Under the pieces are notes generated by a model. That model was not told the DNA's origin. It worked only from the letters and a program-made list of their open reading frames with translations, and did no database searches. A stretch of 64,000 nucleotides of DNA from NCBI RefSeq assembly GCF_021474405.1, contig NZ_JAKEIO010000027.1:1-64000 (forward strand), written 5' to 3'. This DNA is from [Streptosporangium] indianense. GTDB taxonomy: Bacteria > Actinomycetota > Actinomycetes > Streptomycetales > Streptomycetaceae. A program made the position numbers and the translations under genes. Positions 1-8,799 of the stretch are shown here, piece after piece (position 1 is the stretch's first letter; each line of letters opens with the position of its first letter).

Positions 1-35
1 CTCCCCACCCCCAGCTGATCGCCCCTAGGACGACG

Positions 36-2450
36 ATGTCTCGACGGACAGGTGCCCGGCGCCGCCTCGGTTCCATACGCCTCTCCCTGGTGCTCCTGGC
101 CCTCGTGCCCGGCGTCACCCTCGCCGCCATGTGGGGCGTGACGACGATCCAGATGTTCTCGGAGGGCCTCCGGCTGCGCGACCAGACGGAGCTCAGCCGG
201 TCCACCGGCGCCATGGGCACCGACGCGACACTCGCACTGCAGCGGGAACGCAGCCTGTCGGCCGCCTTCCTGGCCTCCCCGAAGAGCTCACGGGCGGCAC
301 TCGACGCCCAGCGCGAGGAGACCGACAAGGCGGTGGCCAAGCTGGTCGGGCAGGCGGACGCGATCGAGAAGGCGCCCGCGCGCATATCCGACCGGCTGTA
401 CTCGGTCCTGGGCTCGGTGGGCAGTCTGGAGTACTACCGGGACCAGGTGGACGACCCGAGCGACATCACCGCGCAGCAGGCGCTCGATCAGTACTCGTCG
501 ATCATCGACGACCAGATCCACGCCTTCCAGGAGCTGTCCCAGGTCGACGACGGCGACCTCACCTCGCAGGCCGGCCCGCTGGTCGGGCTCGAGCACGCGG
601 CGGAGCTGGTCTCCCGGGAGGACGCGCATCTGACCCTGGCCTGGCCGACGGGGCACCTGGACGACAGGGCGTGGACCCAGTTCACGGAAATGGTGAACAC
701 CCGGCGCTGGCTGGTCCAGGACCAGGTCCTGCCGCAGCTGACCGGCAGCGCCAAGGCGGAGACCGAGCGGATCCTGGCGAGCCCGGAGTGGCAGACGCTG
801 CAGTCCGTCGAGGACCGGGTGCTGGCGGCGCGCAACACGAGCGCCGGCGCCGACCGGATCGACCTGCCGGACGCGCACCGGCAGTGGTCCGCCGCCATGA
901 GCAAGCTGTCCGACCGGTACGCGGGCCTCATCCAGCAGCAGACGACGGGCCTGCTGCAGCGCAGCGCCGACAAGGCGGACGCCCTGCTGCTCAAGGCGGC
1001 CCTGCTGAGCGCCGGCGGGCTGCTCGCGCTGCTGGTGTGTGTCGGCATGTCGTGGCGGATCACCCGCTCGCTGTCCCGGCGGCTGCGCGGCCTGCGCCGG
1101 GCCGCCGTCAGCCTCGCGCAGGAGCGGCTGCCCGACGTGGTGGCGCGGCTGGAGCGCGGCGAGACGGTCGACCCGGAGTCGGCGACGACGCCCCTGGACT
1201 ACGGGCACGACGAACTCGGTCAGGTGGCGCGGGCGTTCAACACCGCCCAGCGCACCGCCGTGCACACCGCGGTCGAACTCGCCGACACCCGGCGCGGCTT
1301 CCAGAAGATCATCCTGGGCATCGCGCGGCAGAGCCAGAACCTGGTCAACCTCCAGCTGAGCAAGCTCGACACGCTGGAACGCGAGCACACCGACCCCGAC
1401 ATCCTCAAGGGCCTGTACGAACTGGACTCCACCGCGAGTCAGTTGCGCCGCTACGAGGAGAACCTCGTCATCGTCAGCGGCGAACGGCCCGGCCGCAGCT
1501 GGACCGAGCCGGTGGCGCTGATCGACATCCTGCGCAGCGCGGTCGGGGAGGTCGCCGAGTACCAGCGGGTGGAGGTGCTCACCGAGGAGGAGGAGGTGTT
1601 CGTCGCGCCGCCCGCCGTCGCCGACGTCATCCACCTGCTGGCCGAACTCATCGACAACGCGACCGCCTACTCCCCCGCCCCGAGCGCCGTCACGGTGCGG
1701 GCCCAGATGGTGGCCAAGGGCCTGGCCGTGGAGGTGGAGGACCGGGGCCTCGGCATGTCGGAGGAGGACTACACGTCCTTCAACGAACAGCTGGCGGTGC
1801 CCCCGCAGTTCGACGTGGTCGCCCTCGCCGACGACCTGCGCCTCGGCATGTTCGTGATCGCCCAGCTGGCGCACCGGCACGGCATCGCCGTCACTCTGCG
1901 CTCGTCGCCGTACGGCGGGACCACGGCGATCGTGCTGATGCCGCACGAGATCGTGGTGCGGGAACGCGCGGACACCGGAGCGACGGACGGCGACGGCCCG
2001 CAGGAAGGGCCGGCGGCCGTGGACGGACCGGACGCGGGGGACGCCGAAGCGAGTGCGCAGCCGCAGCGCGGCGGGGCGGCGCGCGGGAGCGACGGCACCG
2101 CCGGGGCCGCACGCGAACTCGGAGCCCTCGTCACGGCCCGTACCGCCCCGGCCGCCCCGTCGGCCGCCCGCGAGGTCCTCCCCCGCCGGGACGGTCTCGC
2201 CCCGCTCCCCCGCCGGGTGCCGCAGACCAGCCTGGTGGAGGAGTTGCGCGAGGAGGCCGCGCCCGCCGGTGACGACGACACCCTCGACGACTTCACCGCG
2301 GAGGCCGCCGCGTCCTCCCTGGCCGGTTTCCAGCGCGGCACGCTCCGGGCCCGTGACGACGCCGCCACGCCGCCCCACGCCGACGAGACGCCCGTCGTAC
2401 CCGGGCAGGCCGCCGGTCCCGTCCCCTCGACTCCGCCCGCCGACCGCTGA
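36..2450 (+). CDS. cvnA: Conservon sensor-like histidine kinase/ATPase (CvnA)
   Basis: Membrane sensor of an actinobacterial conservon, thought to act like a receptor for a small GTPase rather than as a classical two-component kinase. A basic N-terminus precedes a membrane segment (about residues 18-36). Then come a long extracytoplasmic nitrate-sensor-like helical domain (about 50-305), a second membrane helix (about 312-336), a HAMP-like linker, a dimerisation helix and a HATPase domain with an N-box (LIDNATAYSP) and G-box (EDRGLGMS). The last 160 residues are Ala/Pro/Gly-rich and look disordered. Where relatives normally have LDH...RRxxENL, this protein reads LDSTASQLRR, so the expected phospho-His is Ser465. 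It is followed 14 bp later by cvnB. The ATG at 36 has a weak AGGACG upstream. The family call is secure; the ligand is unknown. Confidence 0.93.
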   Translation: MSRRTGARRRLGSIRLSLVLLALVPGVTLAAMWGVTTIQMFSEGLRLRDQTELSRSTGAMGTDATLALQRERSLSAAFLASPKSSRAALDAQREETDKAVAKLVGQADAIEKAPARISDRLYSVLGSVGSLEYYRDQVDDPSDITAQQALDQYSSIIDDQIHAFQELSQVDDGDLTSQAGPLVGLEHAAELVSREDAHLTLAWPTGHLDDRAWTQFTEMVNTRRWLVQDQVLPQLTGSAKAETERILASPEWQTLQSVEDRVLAARNTSAGADRIDLPDAHRQWSAAMSKLSDRYAGLIQQQTTGLLQRSADKADALLLKAALLSAGGLLALLVCVGMSWRITRSLSRRLRGLRRAAVSLAQERLPDVVARLERGETVDPESATTPLDYGHDELGQVARAFNTAQRTAVHTAVELADTRRGFQKIILGIARQSQNLVNLQLSKLDTLEREHTDPDILKGLYELDSTASQLRRYEENLVIVSGERPGRSWTEPVALIDILRSAVGEVAEYQRVEVLTEEEEVFVAPPAVADVIHLLAELIDNATAYSPAPSAVTVRAQMVAKGLAVEVEDRGLGMSEEDYTSFNEQLAVPPQFDVVALADDLRLGMFVIAQLAHRHGIAVTLRSSPYGGTTAIVLMPHEIVVRERADTGATDGDGPQEGPAAVDGPDAGDAEASAQPQRGGAARGSDGTAGAARELGALVTARTAPAAPSAAREVLPRRDGLAPLPRRVPQTSLVEELREEAAPAGDDDTLDDFTAEAAASSLAGFQRGTLRARDDAATPPHADETPVVPGQAAGPVPSTPPADR

Positions 2451-2464
2451 CGAAGGACACCGCA

Positions 2465-2896
2465 ATGACACGCCCCATCCCCGCCACGCACACCCAGCTC
2501 GACCAGCTGCTGACCGGACTCGTGGAGCGGGTCGCCGACGTGAACCAGGCCGTGGTGCTCTCCGAGGACGGCCTGGTGGTCAGCAAGTCGACCGGCTTCC
2601 TGCGCGACGACGCCGAGCGGCTCGCGGCGACCGCGTCCGGTCTGATGAGCCTCAGCAAGGGCGTCAGCATGGACTTCCGGGGCGGTCCGGTGCGCCAGGC
2701 GCTCATCGAGATGGCCAACAGCTATCTGATCCTGACCTCCGCCGGGCCCGGCGCGCACCTGGTCGTGCTGACCGGGCCGGGCGCGGACGTCGGGGTGGTG
2801 GCGTACCAGATGAACATGCTGGTGAAGAAGATCGGCGAGCACCTCAGCGCGGCACCCCGGGGCGTGGCCGGCCCCGTCGCCGGTCCCGGCGCGTGA
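2465..2896 (+). CDS. cvnB: Roadblock/LC7 protein (CvnB)
   Basis: A 143-residue roadblock/LC7 domain protein, the second gene of the conservon. Family members bind and regulate the partner small GTPase (CvnD) at the membrane-associated sensor complex. The single alpha/beta fold includes the typical segment VNQAVVLSEDGLVVSKSTG near residue 27 and a C-terminal helix that ends in a Gly/Pro tail. It lies 14 bp after cvnA, with GAAGGACACCGC ahead of the ATG, and only 1 bp separates its stop from the cvnC GTG, so translation is probably coupled. No catalytic residues are expected. Confidence 0.94.
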   Translation: MTRPIPATHTQLDQLLTGLVERVADVNQAVVLSEDGLVVSKSTGFLRDDAERLAATASGLMSLSKGVSMDFRGGPVRQALIEMANSYLILTSAGPGAHLVVLTGPGADVGVVAYQMNMLVKKIGEHLSAAPRGVAGPVAGPGA

Positions 2897-2897
2897 G

Positions 2898-3257
2898 GTG
2901 GACGTAGGTGATACGGCGGGCCGGCTCGTCAGACCGTTCACGCTGACCCGTGGCCGGACCCGCCCCAGCCGCGCCGACTTCACCCTCATCTCGACGGTCA
3001 CGGCGGTCGATCCGCCGCCCGCCAGGGCGGCCCGGTGCCAGCCCGAGCACACCCGGATCCTGCGGCTGTGCGCCGAGCCGGTCGCCGTGGCGGAGCTCGC
3101 GGCCCGGCTCGACCTGCCGGTGAGCGTGATCGTCATCCTGCTGTGCGACCTGCTGGAGGCGGGCCGGATCACCGTCCGCCCGCCCCGCCCGGTCTCCCGT
3201 ATCGCTCCGGACCTGGACCTGCTGCAGAAAGTGAGGGACGGCCTTGGCCGGCTCTGA
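2898..3257 (+). CDS. cvnC: DUF742 protein (CvnC)
   Basis: A 119-residue DUF742 protein, the third conservon component. A short N-terminal segment carries the family signature (RLVRPFTLTRGRTRP, residues 9-23). After it comes a winged-helix-like half (EHTRILRLCAEPVAVAELAARLDLP, then VSVIVILLCDLLEAG). Its role in the complex is not established; it probably links the sensor to the GTPase. Translation starts at GTG 2898, 1 bp after the cvnB stop. Its 3' end overlaps cvnD by 14 bp, consistent with strict co-expression. Confidence 0.93.
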   Translation: MDVGDTAGRLVRPFTLTRGRTRPSRADFTLISTVTAVDPPPARAARCQPEHTRILRLCAEPVAVAELAARLDLPVSVIVILLCDLLEAGRITVRPPRPVSRIAPDLDLLQKVRDGLGRL

Positions 3258-3828
3258 GCTTGCCACTGACGCGTCTTCGGCACCCGACACGGTCAAGATC
3301 CTGATCGCCGGGGGTTTCGGCGTCGGCAAGACCACCATGGTCGGGTCGGTCAGCGAGATCGCCCCGCTGCGCACCGAGGAACCCCTGACCATGGCCGGTC
3401 TGGGCGTCGACGACCTCGACGGCATCGAGGAGAAGCGGGCCACCACCGTGGCCCTGGACTTCGGCCGGATCACCATCAGCCGGGAACTCGTGCTGTACCT
3501 GTTCGGTACGCCGGGGCAGCAGCGGTTCTGGTTCATGTGGAACGACCTGGCGCTCGGCGCGCTCGGTGCCGTGGTCCTGGTCGACGTGCGCAGGCCCCGG
3601 GCCAGCTTCGCCGCGATCGACTTCTTCGAACGCCGGGGCATTCCGTTCGTCGTCGGTGTCAACGGCTTCCACGGCGAACACCCGTATCCCGCCGAGGAGA
3701 TCAAGGAGGCGCTGGCAGTTCCGGAGCACGTCCGGGTGCTGCTGTGCGACGCACGCGACCGGGAGTCGTGCCGGGACGTGCTGATCGCGCTGATCGACCA
3801 GTTGATCGCCTCGGCGGTACAGGCGTAG
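3244..3828 (+). CDS. cvnD: Conservon Ras-like GTPase (CvnD)
   Basis: A 194-residue small GTPase of the conservon family (MglA-like). The P-loop GGFGVGKTT lies at about residues 23-31, the switch II-type LFGTPGQQRF at about 86-95, and the NKxD-type base motif is replaced by VGVNGFHGE at about 137. That replacement is normal for CvnD proteins. The start is taken as TTG 3244 because GAGGGA sits six bases upstream and the frame overlaps cvnC by 14 bp. It would cycle between GTP and GDP states under control of CvnA and CvnB. The gene converges with the importer operon, with only 19 bp between stops and no clear terminator in the gap. No cytochrome P450 fifth gene (CvnE) follows, so this is a four-gene conservon. 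Confidence 0.93.
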   Translation: MAGSELATDASSAPDTVKILIAGGFGVGKTTMVGSVSEIAPLRTEEPLTMAGLGVDDLDGIEEKRATTVALDFGRITISRELVLYLFGTPGQQRFWFMWNDLALGALGAVVLVDVRRPRASFAAIDFFERRGIPFVVGVNGFHGEHPYPAEEIKEALAVPEHVRVLLCDARDRESCRDVLIALIDQLIASAVQA

Positions 3829-3847
3829 GGCGGCTGCCGTCAGGCCG

Positions 3848-4804
3848 TCAGTTCAGGCCCGCCGACTTCAGCCACGTCGTCGCCACGTCCAGCGGGTCCT
3901 TCTTCTCGAGCTGCACCTGCGCGTCGAGTTCCAGCAGGGTCTTCGTGTCCAGCTTCGCGGAGACGGCGTCGAGGGCTTCGACGCCCTTCCGGGAGAGGCC
4001 GCTCTTGTTGACCAGCGGGGTGACGTTGGCGAACCCGAAGAGGTTCTCCGGATCCTTCAGGACGACGAACTTCTCCTTCACGATGGTCGGGTCGGTGGTG
4101 AAGATGTCCGCGGCCTGGATGGTGTTCCTGGCCAGCGCCGCCTGGGTCAGCGGGCCGCCCGCGTCGAGCGCCTTGAAGGACTTGAACTCCAGCCCGTACA
4201 CGGACTTCAGGCCCTTCAGGCCCTGCTGCCGGGTCTGGAACTCGGGCGATCCGCCGATCACCAGGTCCGGGGCGGCGTCCTTGAGGTCCGCGAGGGTGGA
4301 GGAGGCAGTGAGCCTGTACTTCTTCGCGGTCTCGGCGTTGACGGTGACGGAGTCCTTGTCCTCGGCGGGCGAGGACTGAAGCAGCGTCAGCTTCTTGTCC
4401 AGCTTGGCCTTGACGGCCGCGTTCACCGCGTCGGCGGACTTCTGCTCGGCCTTGGGGTCCAGGTAGGCGAGCAACGAGCCGTTGTACTCCGGCAGTACGG
4501 TGACGGAGCCGTTCTTCATCAGCCCGTACGTCGTCTCACGGCTGCCGATGTTGTGCTTGTAGGTGACCTCGATGCCCTTGGCCTTGAGCGCCTCACCGTA
4601 GATGTCGGCGAGCAGGGTGCTCTCGGCGAAGTTGTTGGAGCCGACGACGACGGTCCCGGCCTTCGCCTTCTCGCCCGCCAGGGGGTTGTCGCCGGAGTCT
4701 CCGGAGGAACAGCCCGCGAGCAGCGCCGCAGCGGCGGTGAGCGCGACGGCCGCCACGCTGGTGTGCCTCGTCCTGGACCTGCTGCTGTTCGCGGTGTTAG
4801 TCAT
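3848..4804 (-). CDS. Quaternary-amine/glycine betaine ABC transporter substrate-binding lipoprotein
   Basis: Extracellular binding protein of an OpuC/OsmU-type importer for glycine betaine, choline or related osmolytes. A lipobox (LLAGCSSG) follows the signal peptide, so the mature protein should be lipid-anchored at the Cys. The OpuAC-type fold is visible as VVVGSNNFAESTLLADIYGE near the mature N-terminus and NIGSRETTYGLMKNGSVTVLPEY. The start is placed at ATG 4804 (MTNTANSS) because it gives a normal signal peptide; an in-frame ATG lies 17 codons further upstream. It is the last gene of the minus-strand operon (ATPase, permease, permease, binding protein). The exact ligand cannot be read from the sequence. 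Confidence 0.9.
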   Translation of the reverse strand: MTNTANSSRSRTRHTSVAAVALTAAAALLAGCSSGDSGDNPLAGEKAKAGTVVVGSNNFAESTLLADIYGEALKAKGIEVTYKHNIGSRETTYGLMKNGSVTVLPEYNGSLLAYLDPKAEQKSADAVNAAVKAKLDKKLTLLQSSPAEDKDSVTVNAETAKKYRLTASSTLADLKDAAPDLVIGGSPEFQTRQQGLKGLKSVYGLEFKSFKALDAGGPLTQAALARNTIQAADIFTTDPTIVKEKFVVLKDPENLFGFANVTPLVNKSGLSRKGVEALDAVSAKLDTKTLLELDAQVQLEKKDPLDVATTWLKSAGLN

Positions 4805-4880
4805 CCACCGATCCAATCCAGCCGCTTTGTGATCAGTCAAGAGCGTCCTGGTCACGGTTTGTCACAGACCCGGCCGGCCT

Positions 4881-5546
4881 TCAGCGTCGGCGCACGCCCG
4901 GCGACACGGCCACCCGGCCCGCCGCCCAGAACAGCGCCAGCGTGACGAGGGCCAGCACGGCCACCAGGGTGGCGCCCCCGACCACCTTCTCGTAGTCGCG
5001 CTGGTAGAGCCCGTCGACGACGTACCGGCCGAGGCCGCCCAGGCTGACGTACGCGGCGATGGTGGCCGTCGACACGATCTGGATGGCCGCCGAGCGCAGT
5101 CCGCTCAGGATCAGCGGCAGCGCGACCGGCACTTCGACCTGGAACAGGATCCGCGACTCGTGCATACCCATGCCGCGGGCGGCGTCCACCGGGGCGGGGT
5201 CGACCGTGCGGACCGCCTCGTAGGTGGTCACCAGGATCGGCGGCACGGCGAGGACGACCAGGGGGATCATCACGGGCAGCAGACCGAAGCCCATCACGAT
5301 GACGATCAGCACCAGCAGACCGAAACTGGGCAGTGCGCGGGCCGCGGTGGCGATGAAGGCGAGGGCGTTGCCGCCCCGCCCGGTGTGCCCGGTCAGCAGA
5401 CCGACGGGCAGGCCGATCGCGGCGGCGAGGGCCAGGGCGAGCAGGGAGTACTGGACGTGTTCCAGCAGACGCTGCGGGATGCCGTCGTAGCCGTGCCAGT
5501 GGGCGCTGTCGCTGAAGAAGGCGTTGACGAAGTTCAGTACGTTCAC
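4881..5546 (-). CDS. Quaternary-amine ABC transporter permease (second)
   Basis: An integral membrane permease with about six hydrophobic helices and the BPD_transp_1 EAA-type loop (EAVRTVDPAPVDAARGMGM), which contacts the ATPase. The start is placed at GTG 5546, which overlaps the preceding permease stop in a GTGA and gives MNVLNFVNAFF; the longer open frame upstream is merely the other gene read out of frame. The length of 221 residues is normal for OpuC-type permeases. It pairs with the neighbouring permease to form the heterodimeric channel. Confidence 0.9.
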   Translation of the reverse strand: MNVLNFVNAFFSDSAHWHGYDGIPQRLLEHVQYSLLALALAAAIGLPVGLLTGHTGRGGNALAFIATAARALPSFGLLVLIVIVMGFGLLPVMIPLVVLAVPPILVTTYEAVRTVDPAPVDAARGMGMHESRILFQVEVPVALPLILSGLRSAAIQIVSTATIAAYVSLGGLGRYVVDGLYQRDYEKVVGGATLVAVLALVTLALFWAAGRVAVSPGVRRR

Positions 5547-6250
5547 CGGGTCACGTCCTGCGGGCGGGCCGGCAGGGGCTGCCGCGCTCCGGTCTTCGGG
5601 CGTCTGCGGGCGCCGCTCGGCATCCACGGGGTCAGCACGACGCGCAGCAGCACCAGCAGGGCGTCGCACGCGATGGCCAGGACGGCCGTCGTGATCACGG
5701 AGTTGACGGCCAGTTCGGGCCGGTCGTACTTCTGCGCGTCGGCGAGCAGGTTGCCGAGGGCGCCCTGGTTGCCGATGAGGGTGCCGACGCTGACCAGGGA
5801 GATGCTGGAGACGGTGGCGACCCGGAGTCCGGCGATGATGGCGGGCACGGCGATCGGCAACTGCACCCGCACGTAACGCCGTACGGGTCCGAAGCCCATG
5901 GCGGTGGCCGCGGCCAGGGTCTCCTGGGGCACCGACCGCACCCCGTCGACGATGGCCGGGACGAGCACCACCAGGCTGTACACGGCCAGCGGGATCATCA
6001 CGGTCAGCTCGGTCTGCCCGGTGTAGTCGATGAGGACCACGAAGAAGGCCAGCGACGGAACGGCGTAGAGGACGGTGGTGGCGCCGAGTACGGGCGGGTA
6101 CAGCCAGCGGAACCGGACGCAGAGCTGAGCGAGCGGCAGCGCGAGGACCAGCCCGGCCAGGACGGGCAGCAGGGCCTCGCGCAGATGCAGTGCGATCAGG
6201 CCGGTGTAGCTGTGCTGGAGGTCGCTCGGGATGTCGAAGAAGCCGTTCAC
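5543..6250 (-). CDS. Quaternary-amine ABC transporter permease (first)
   Basis: A 235-residue permease with five to six hydrophobic segments and the EAA loop (SVPQETLAAATAMGFGPVRR). It has an ATGA overlap with the ATPase gene upstream and a GTGA overlap with the next permease, so the three are translationally coupled. The basic C-terminus (SGARRRPKTGARQP) is cytoplasmic. Its role is import of compatible solutes across the membrane in response to osmotic stress, as known for OpuC/OsmU systems; substrate choice is inferred from family only. Confidence 0.9.
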   Translation of the reverse strand: MNGFFDIPSDLQHSYTGLIALHLREALLPVLAGLVLALPLAQLCVRFRWLYPPVLGATTVLYAVPSLAFFVVLIDYTGQTELTVMIPLAVYSLVVLVPAIVDGVRSVPQETLAAATAMGFGPVRRYVRVQLPIAVPAIIAGLRVATVSSISLVSVGTLIGNQGALGNLLADAQKYDRPELAVNSVITTAVLAIACDALLVLLRVVLTPWMPSGARRRPKTGARQPLPARPQDVTR

Positions 6251-7371
6251 GAGGCGACCTCGGCCGCTTCGGCGTGGCCTGCGGCGTGGGCGCTGCGGAT
6301 CGCCTCGCCGATGGTCGCCTGCGAGACCACGCCGGTCACCCGCCCGGTGTCGTCCACGGCGACGGCCCAGCCGGCCGGGGAGAGCACCGCGCAGTCCAGG
6401 GCGGCCCGCAGGGAGTCGGTGCCCGGGACGAACGGCCGTCCGTGCGGCAGGAGTCGGCCGGTGTCGATGTCACCGGCCGACAGGTGCTGCCGCCCGGCCC
6501 AGCCGAGGGGCCTGCCCTCGGCGTCGGTGACCAGCAGCCAGTCGGCGCCGGCGGCGGCGATCCGCTCGGCGGTGGCGTCGGCCGGGACGACCGGGCCGGT
6601 GGTCAGGGGGAGTTCGGCCGAGGGGAAGAACGACAGCCGCCGGATGCCGCGGTCTGCCCCGAGGAAGTCCTCGACGAAGGCGTCGGCGGGGCTGGAGAGC
6701 AACTCGGCGGGCGGTGCGTACTGGGCGAGGTGACCGCCCTCGCGCAGCACGGCGACCATCGTGCCGAGTTTGATCGCCTCGTCGATGTCATGGGTGACGA
6801 AGACGATGGTCTTGCCCAACTCGTCCTGGATGCGCAGCAGTTCGTCTTGGAGTCCCTTGCGCACGACCGGGTCGACCGCCGAGAACGGCTCGTCCATGAG
6901 CAGGACGGGCGGGTCGGCGGCGAGTGCCCGGGCCACGCCGACGCGCTGCTGCTGGCCGCCGGAGAGCTGGTACGGGTACCGCTTGGCGAGCGCGGTGTCG
7001 AGGCCCACGCGCTCCATCAGCTCGGCCGCCCGGGCCCGTGCCTTCTGCTTGCCCCAGCCCAGCACGCGGGGCACGGTGGCGATGTTGTCGAGGATCGTGC
7101 GGTGCTGGAAGAGGCCGGCGTTCTGGATGACGTACCCCATGGACCGGCGCAGCGTGGTGACGGGCCGGCGCTGGATGTCCTCGCCGTCGAGGAGGATCGT
7201 TCCCTCACTCGGTTCGACCATCCTGTTGATCATCCGCAGTGTGGTCGTCTTGCCGCAGCCGGAGGGCCCGACGAGGACGGTGATCGAGCGGTCGGGTATC
7301 TCCAGGGAGAGCCGGTCGACAGCCACCGTGCCGTCCGGATAGCGCTTGGTGACTGATTCGATCCGTATCAA
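6247..7371 (-). CDS. Quaternary-amine ABC transporter ATPase with CBS domains
   Basis: ATP-binding subunit (ProV/OpuCA type). It contains Walker [11 protein letters not shown] (about residues 35-44), signature [15 protein letters not shown] (about 137), Walker [13 protein letters not shown] and the H-loop [10 protein letters not shown]-terminal region (about 250-370) resembles a tandem CBS pair, which in OpuA/OpuC proteins senses ionic strength or c-di-AMP. The first codon is TTG at 7371 ([14 protein letters not shown]); no better in-frame ATG or GTG exists and the family N-terminus begins here. First gene of a four-gene operon. It probably works together with the betaine-synthesis genes at 29.4-34 kb in osmoprotection. 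Confidence 0.92.
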   Translation of the reverse strand: MIRIESVTKRYPDGTVAVDRLSLEIPDRSITVLVGPSGCGKTTTLRMINRMVEPSEGTILLDGEDIQRRPVTTLRRSMGYVIQNAGLFQHRTILDNIATVPRVLGWGKQKARARAAELMERVGLDTALAKRYPYQLSGGQQQRVGVARALAADPPVLLMDEPFSAVDPVVRKGLQDELLRIQDELGKTIVFVTHDIDEAIKLGTMVAVLREGGHLAQYAPPAELLSSPADAFVEDFLGADRGIRRLSFFPSAELPLTTGPVVPADATAERIAAAGADWLLVTDAEGRPLGWAGRQHLSAGDIDTGRLLPHGRPFVPGTDSLRAALDCAVLSPAGWAVAVDDTGRVTGVVSQATIGEAIRSAHAAGHAEAAEVAS

Positions 7372-7452
7372 GGCGCCGGGGCCCTTCGGGTTGGCGGAAG
7401 CGTTGGCCAGTGGTCGTACGGGCTGTTTCCGGACGAGTCTAGAGGGCGGCTC

Positions 7453-7790
7453 TCACCGGTCCGCAGGGCGTACGCCGCTCCTGGGCAGGCGCACGGTGAA
7501 CACCGTCGCTCCCGGTGCTCTGTTCACCTCGATGCGGCCGCCGTGGGCGCGGACCAGGGACCGGGCGACCGCCAGGCCCAGATGGCTGCCCCCTCGGTCG
7601 CGGCTGCGGGCCTTGTCGACGCGGTAGAAGCGGTCGAAGACGCGCGCCCGTCGCCGGGCGGGATGCCCGGCCCGGTGTCGGCGACCCGTACCTCGGCCGC
7701 GCCGGGTGCGACGGCCATCTCCACCGACACCTGCGTGCCCGCGGGGTGTGCGCGGTGGCGTTGGTCGGCTGCCCACCGTCCGCCGCGCCC
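7453..7790 (-). pseudogene. Histidine kinase C-terminal fragment with several frameshifts
   Basis: The catalytic half of a two-component sensor kinase survives here in three reading frames. Reading the minus strand, an N-box (TNATAHTP) lies near 7760-7740. The G1-box (VRVADTGPGIPP) follows in a second frame, and the F-box and end (RARVFDRFYRVDKA, HLGLAVARSLVRAHGG, stop at 7453) in a third. Single missing C residues at about 7735 and about 7655 would restore one frame. The segment just before the N-box is also damaged, and nothing recognisable as the dimerisation domain, sensor or a partner response regulator remains. Several lesions in a short stretch argue for decay rather than one sequencing error. 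It sits between the importer operon and the DyP gene. Confidence 0.8.
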
Positions 7791-7860
7791 GCCGGCGCCC
7801 CGCCCCGACGAGTGCTGCGCAGTGCGGCTTTCCCCTCGCGCAAGGCGATGTGCTGGAGCG

Positions 7861-8799
7861 TCAACTGCCGGGCAGGTCGTCGAGGAAGCCCGCCGACGGC
7901 ACGAAGAACAGGCTGCCGGTGACGGCGCGCGAGTAGTCCAGCAGCGGGTCGGGGCCCGAGCCCGGCCCGCCCAGGAACATGGTGCGCAACATCGTCTCGG
8001 GTATCCCGGGCGTGCGCGCGTAGGCCACGAAGTACGTGCCGAACTCCCCGTGCCCGGGCCTGCCGAACGGCATCGCCGAGCGCAGGATCCGCAACTCCGC
8101 GCCGTCCGGGCCGAGGACGGTGTTGATGTCCTTGTGCGAACCGGGTGCGTCGAGTTCCAGGTTGGTGAGCTTGGTGCGGCCTATGACCTTCTCCTGCGCC
8201 TCGACGGCGAGGGCGTCCCAGGCGTCCACGTCGTGCAGGTACTTCTGCACCAGCGCGTAACTGCCGCCCCGGAAGCCGGGATCCTCGTCGCCGACCAGGG
8301 CCGCGTCGGCCGCGGCCTGTCCGACCGGGTTCTCGGTGCCGTCGACGAAGCCGAGCAGGTTGCGCGAGTCGAAGTAGGAGAAGGCCTGTGTCTCGTCCCG
8401 TACGGTGACGGCGCCGCGCAGCCGTCGCAGCAGCTCGGCGGCCAGCGCGAAACACAGGTCGGTGCGGGCGGCCCTGATGTGGAAGAAGAGGTCTCCCGGG
8501 GTGGACGGCGCGTGATGCCGGGGCCCGGCCAGTTCGCGGAACGGGTGCAGTTCGGCGGGGCGCCGGCCGCCGAACAGCCGGCTCCAGGCCCGGGACCCGA
8601 CCCCGGCGACGCAGCCCAGACCGCCGTCGGGGCTGGGGAAGCCGACGGACCGCACCAGGCCCGCGACCGAGCCCAGCGCCTCCCGTGCGGCGCCTTCCCC
8701 GCCGGGTTCGATCGTGGCGACCAGAAACACCGCGACCGAGGCCGGCGGGTTCAGCACCGGCTGCGGCAGCATCTCGCCCGAGGGCAGCGGTGACGTCAT
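7861..8799 (-). CDS. DyP-type haem peroxidase
   Basis: A 312-residue dye-decolourising peroxidase. The family motif GFVDG is at residues 150-154 with catalytic Asp153. The likely proximal haem ligand is His222 (PGSHKDIN) and the distal Arg is Arg240 (LRSAMPFG). It has no signal peptide or Tat motif, and no encapsulin gene is nearby, so it is probably cytoplasmic. The start is ATG 8799, preceded by GGGAAGCC; an open frame of 134 codons upstream is not protein-like. The residue after the distal Arg pair is Ala242 where B-type DyPs usually have Asn (see findings). Its natural substrate is unknown. Confidence 0.9.
   Translation of the reverse strand: MTSPLPSGEMLPQPVLNPPASVAVFLVATIEPGGEGAAREALGSVAGLVRSVGFPSPDGGLGCVAGVGSRAWSRLFGGRRPAELHPFRELAGPRHHAPSTPGDLFFHIRAARTDLCFALAAELLRRLRGAVTVRDETQAFSYFDSRNLLGFVDGTENPVGQAAADAALVGDEDPGFRGGSYALVQKYLHDVDAWDALAVEAQEKVIGRTKLTNLELDAPGSHKDINTVLGPDGAELRILRSAMPFGRPGHGEFGTYFVAYARTPGIPETMLRTMFLGGPGSGPDPLLDYSRAVTGSLFFVPSAGFLDDLPGS

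Noticed and set aside
288..2471. 727-codon open frame antisense to the conservon kinase
   Set aside because: Codon usage and composition are those of a complement of a high-GC gene; the plus-strand gene has clear domains. Many similar long frames (for example 12882-15764 plus, 38567-41125 plus, 54521-57304 upstream part) were dropped for the same reason.
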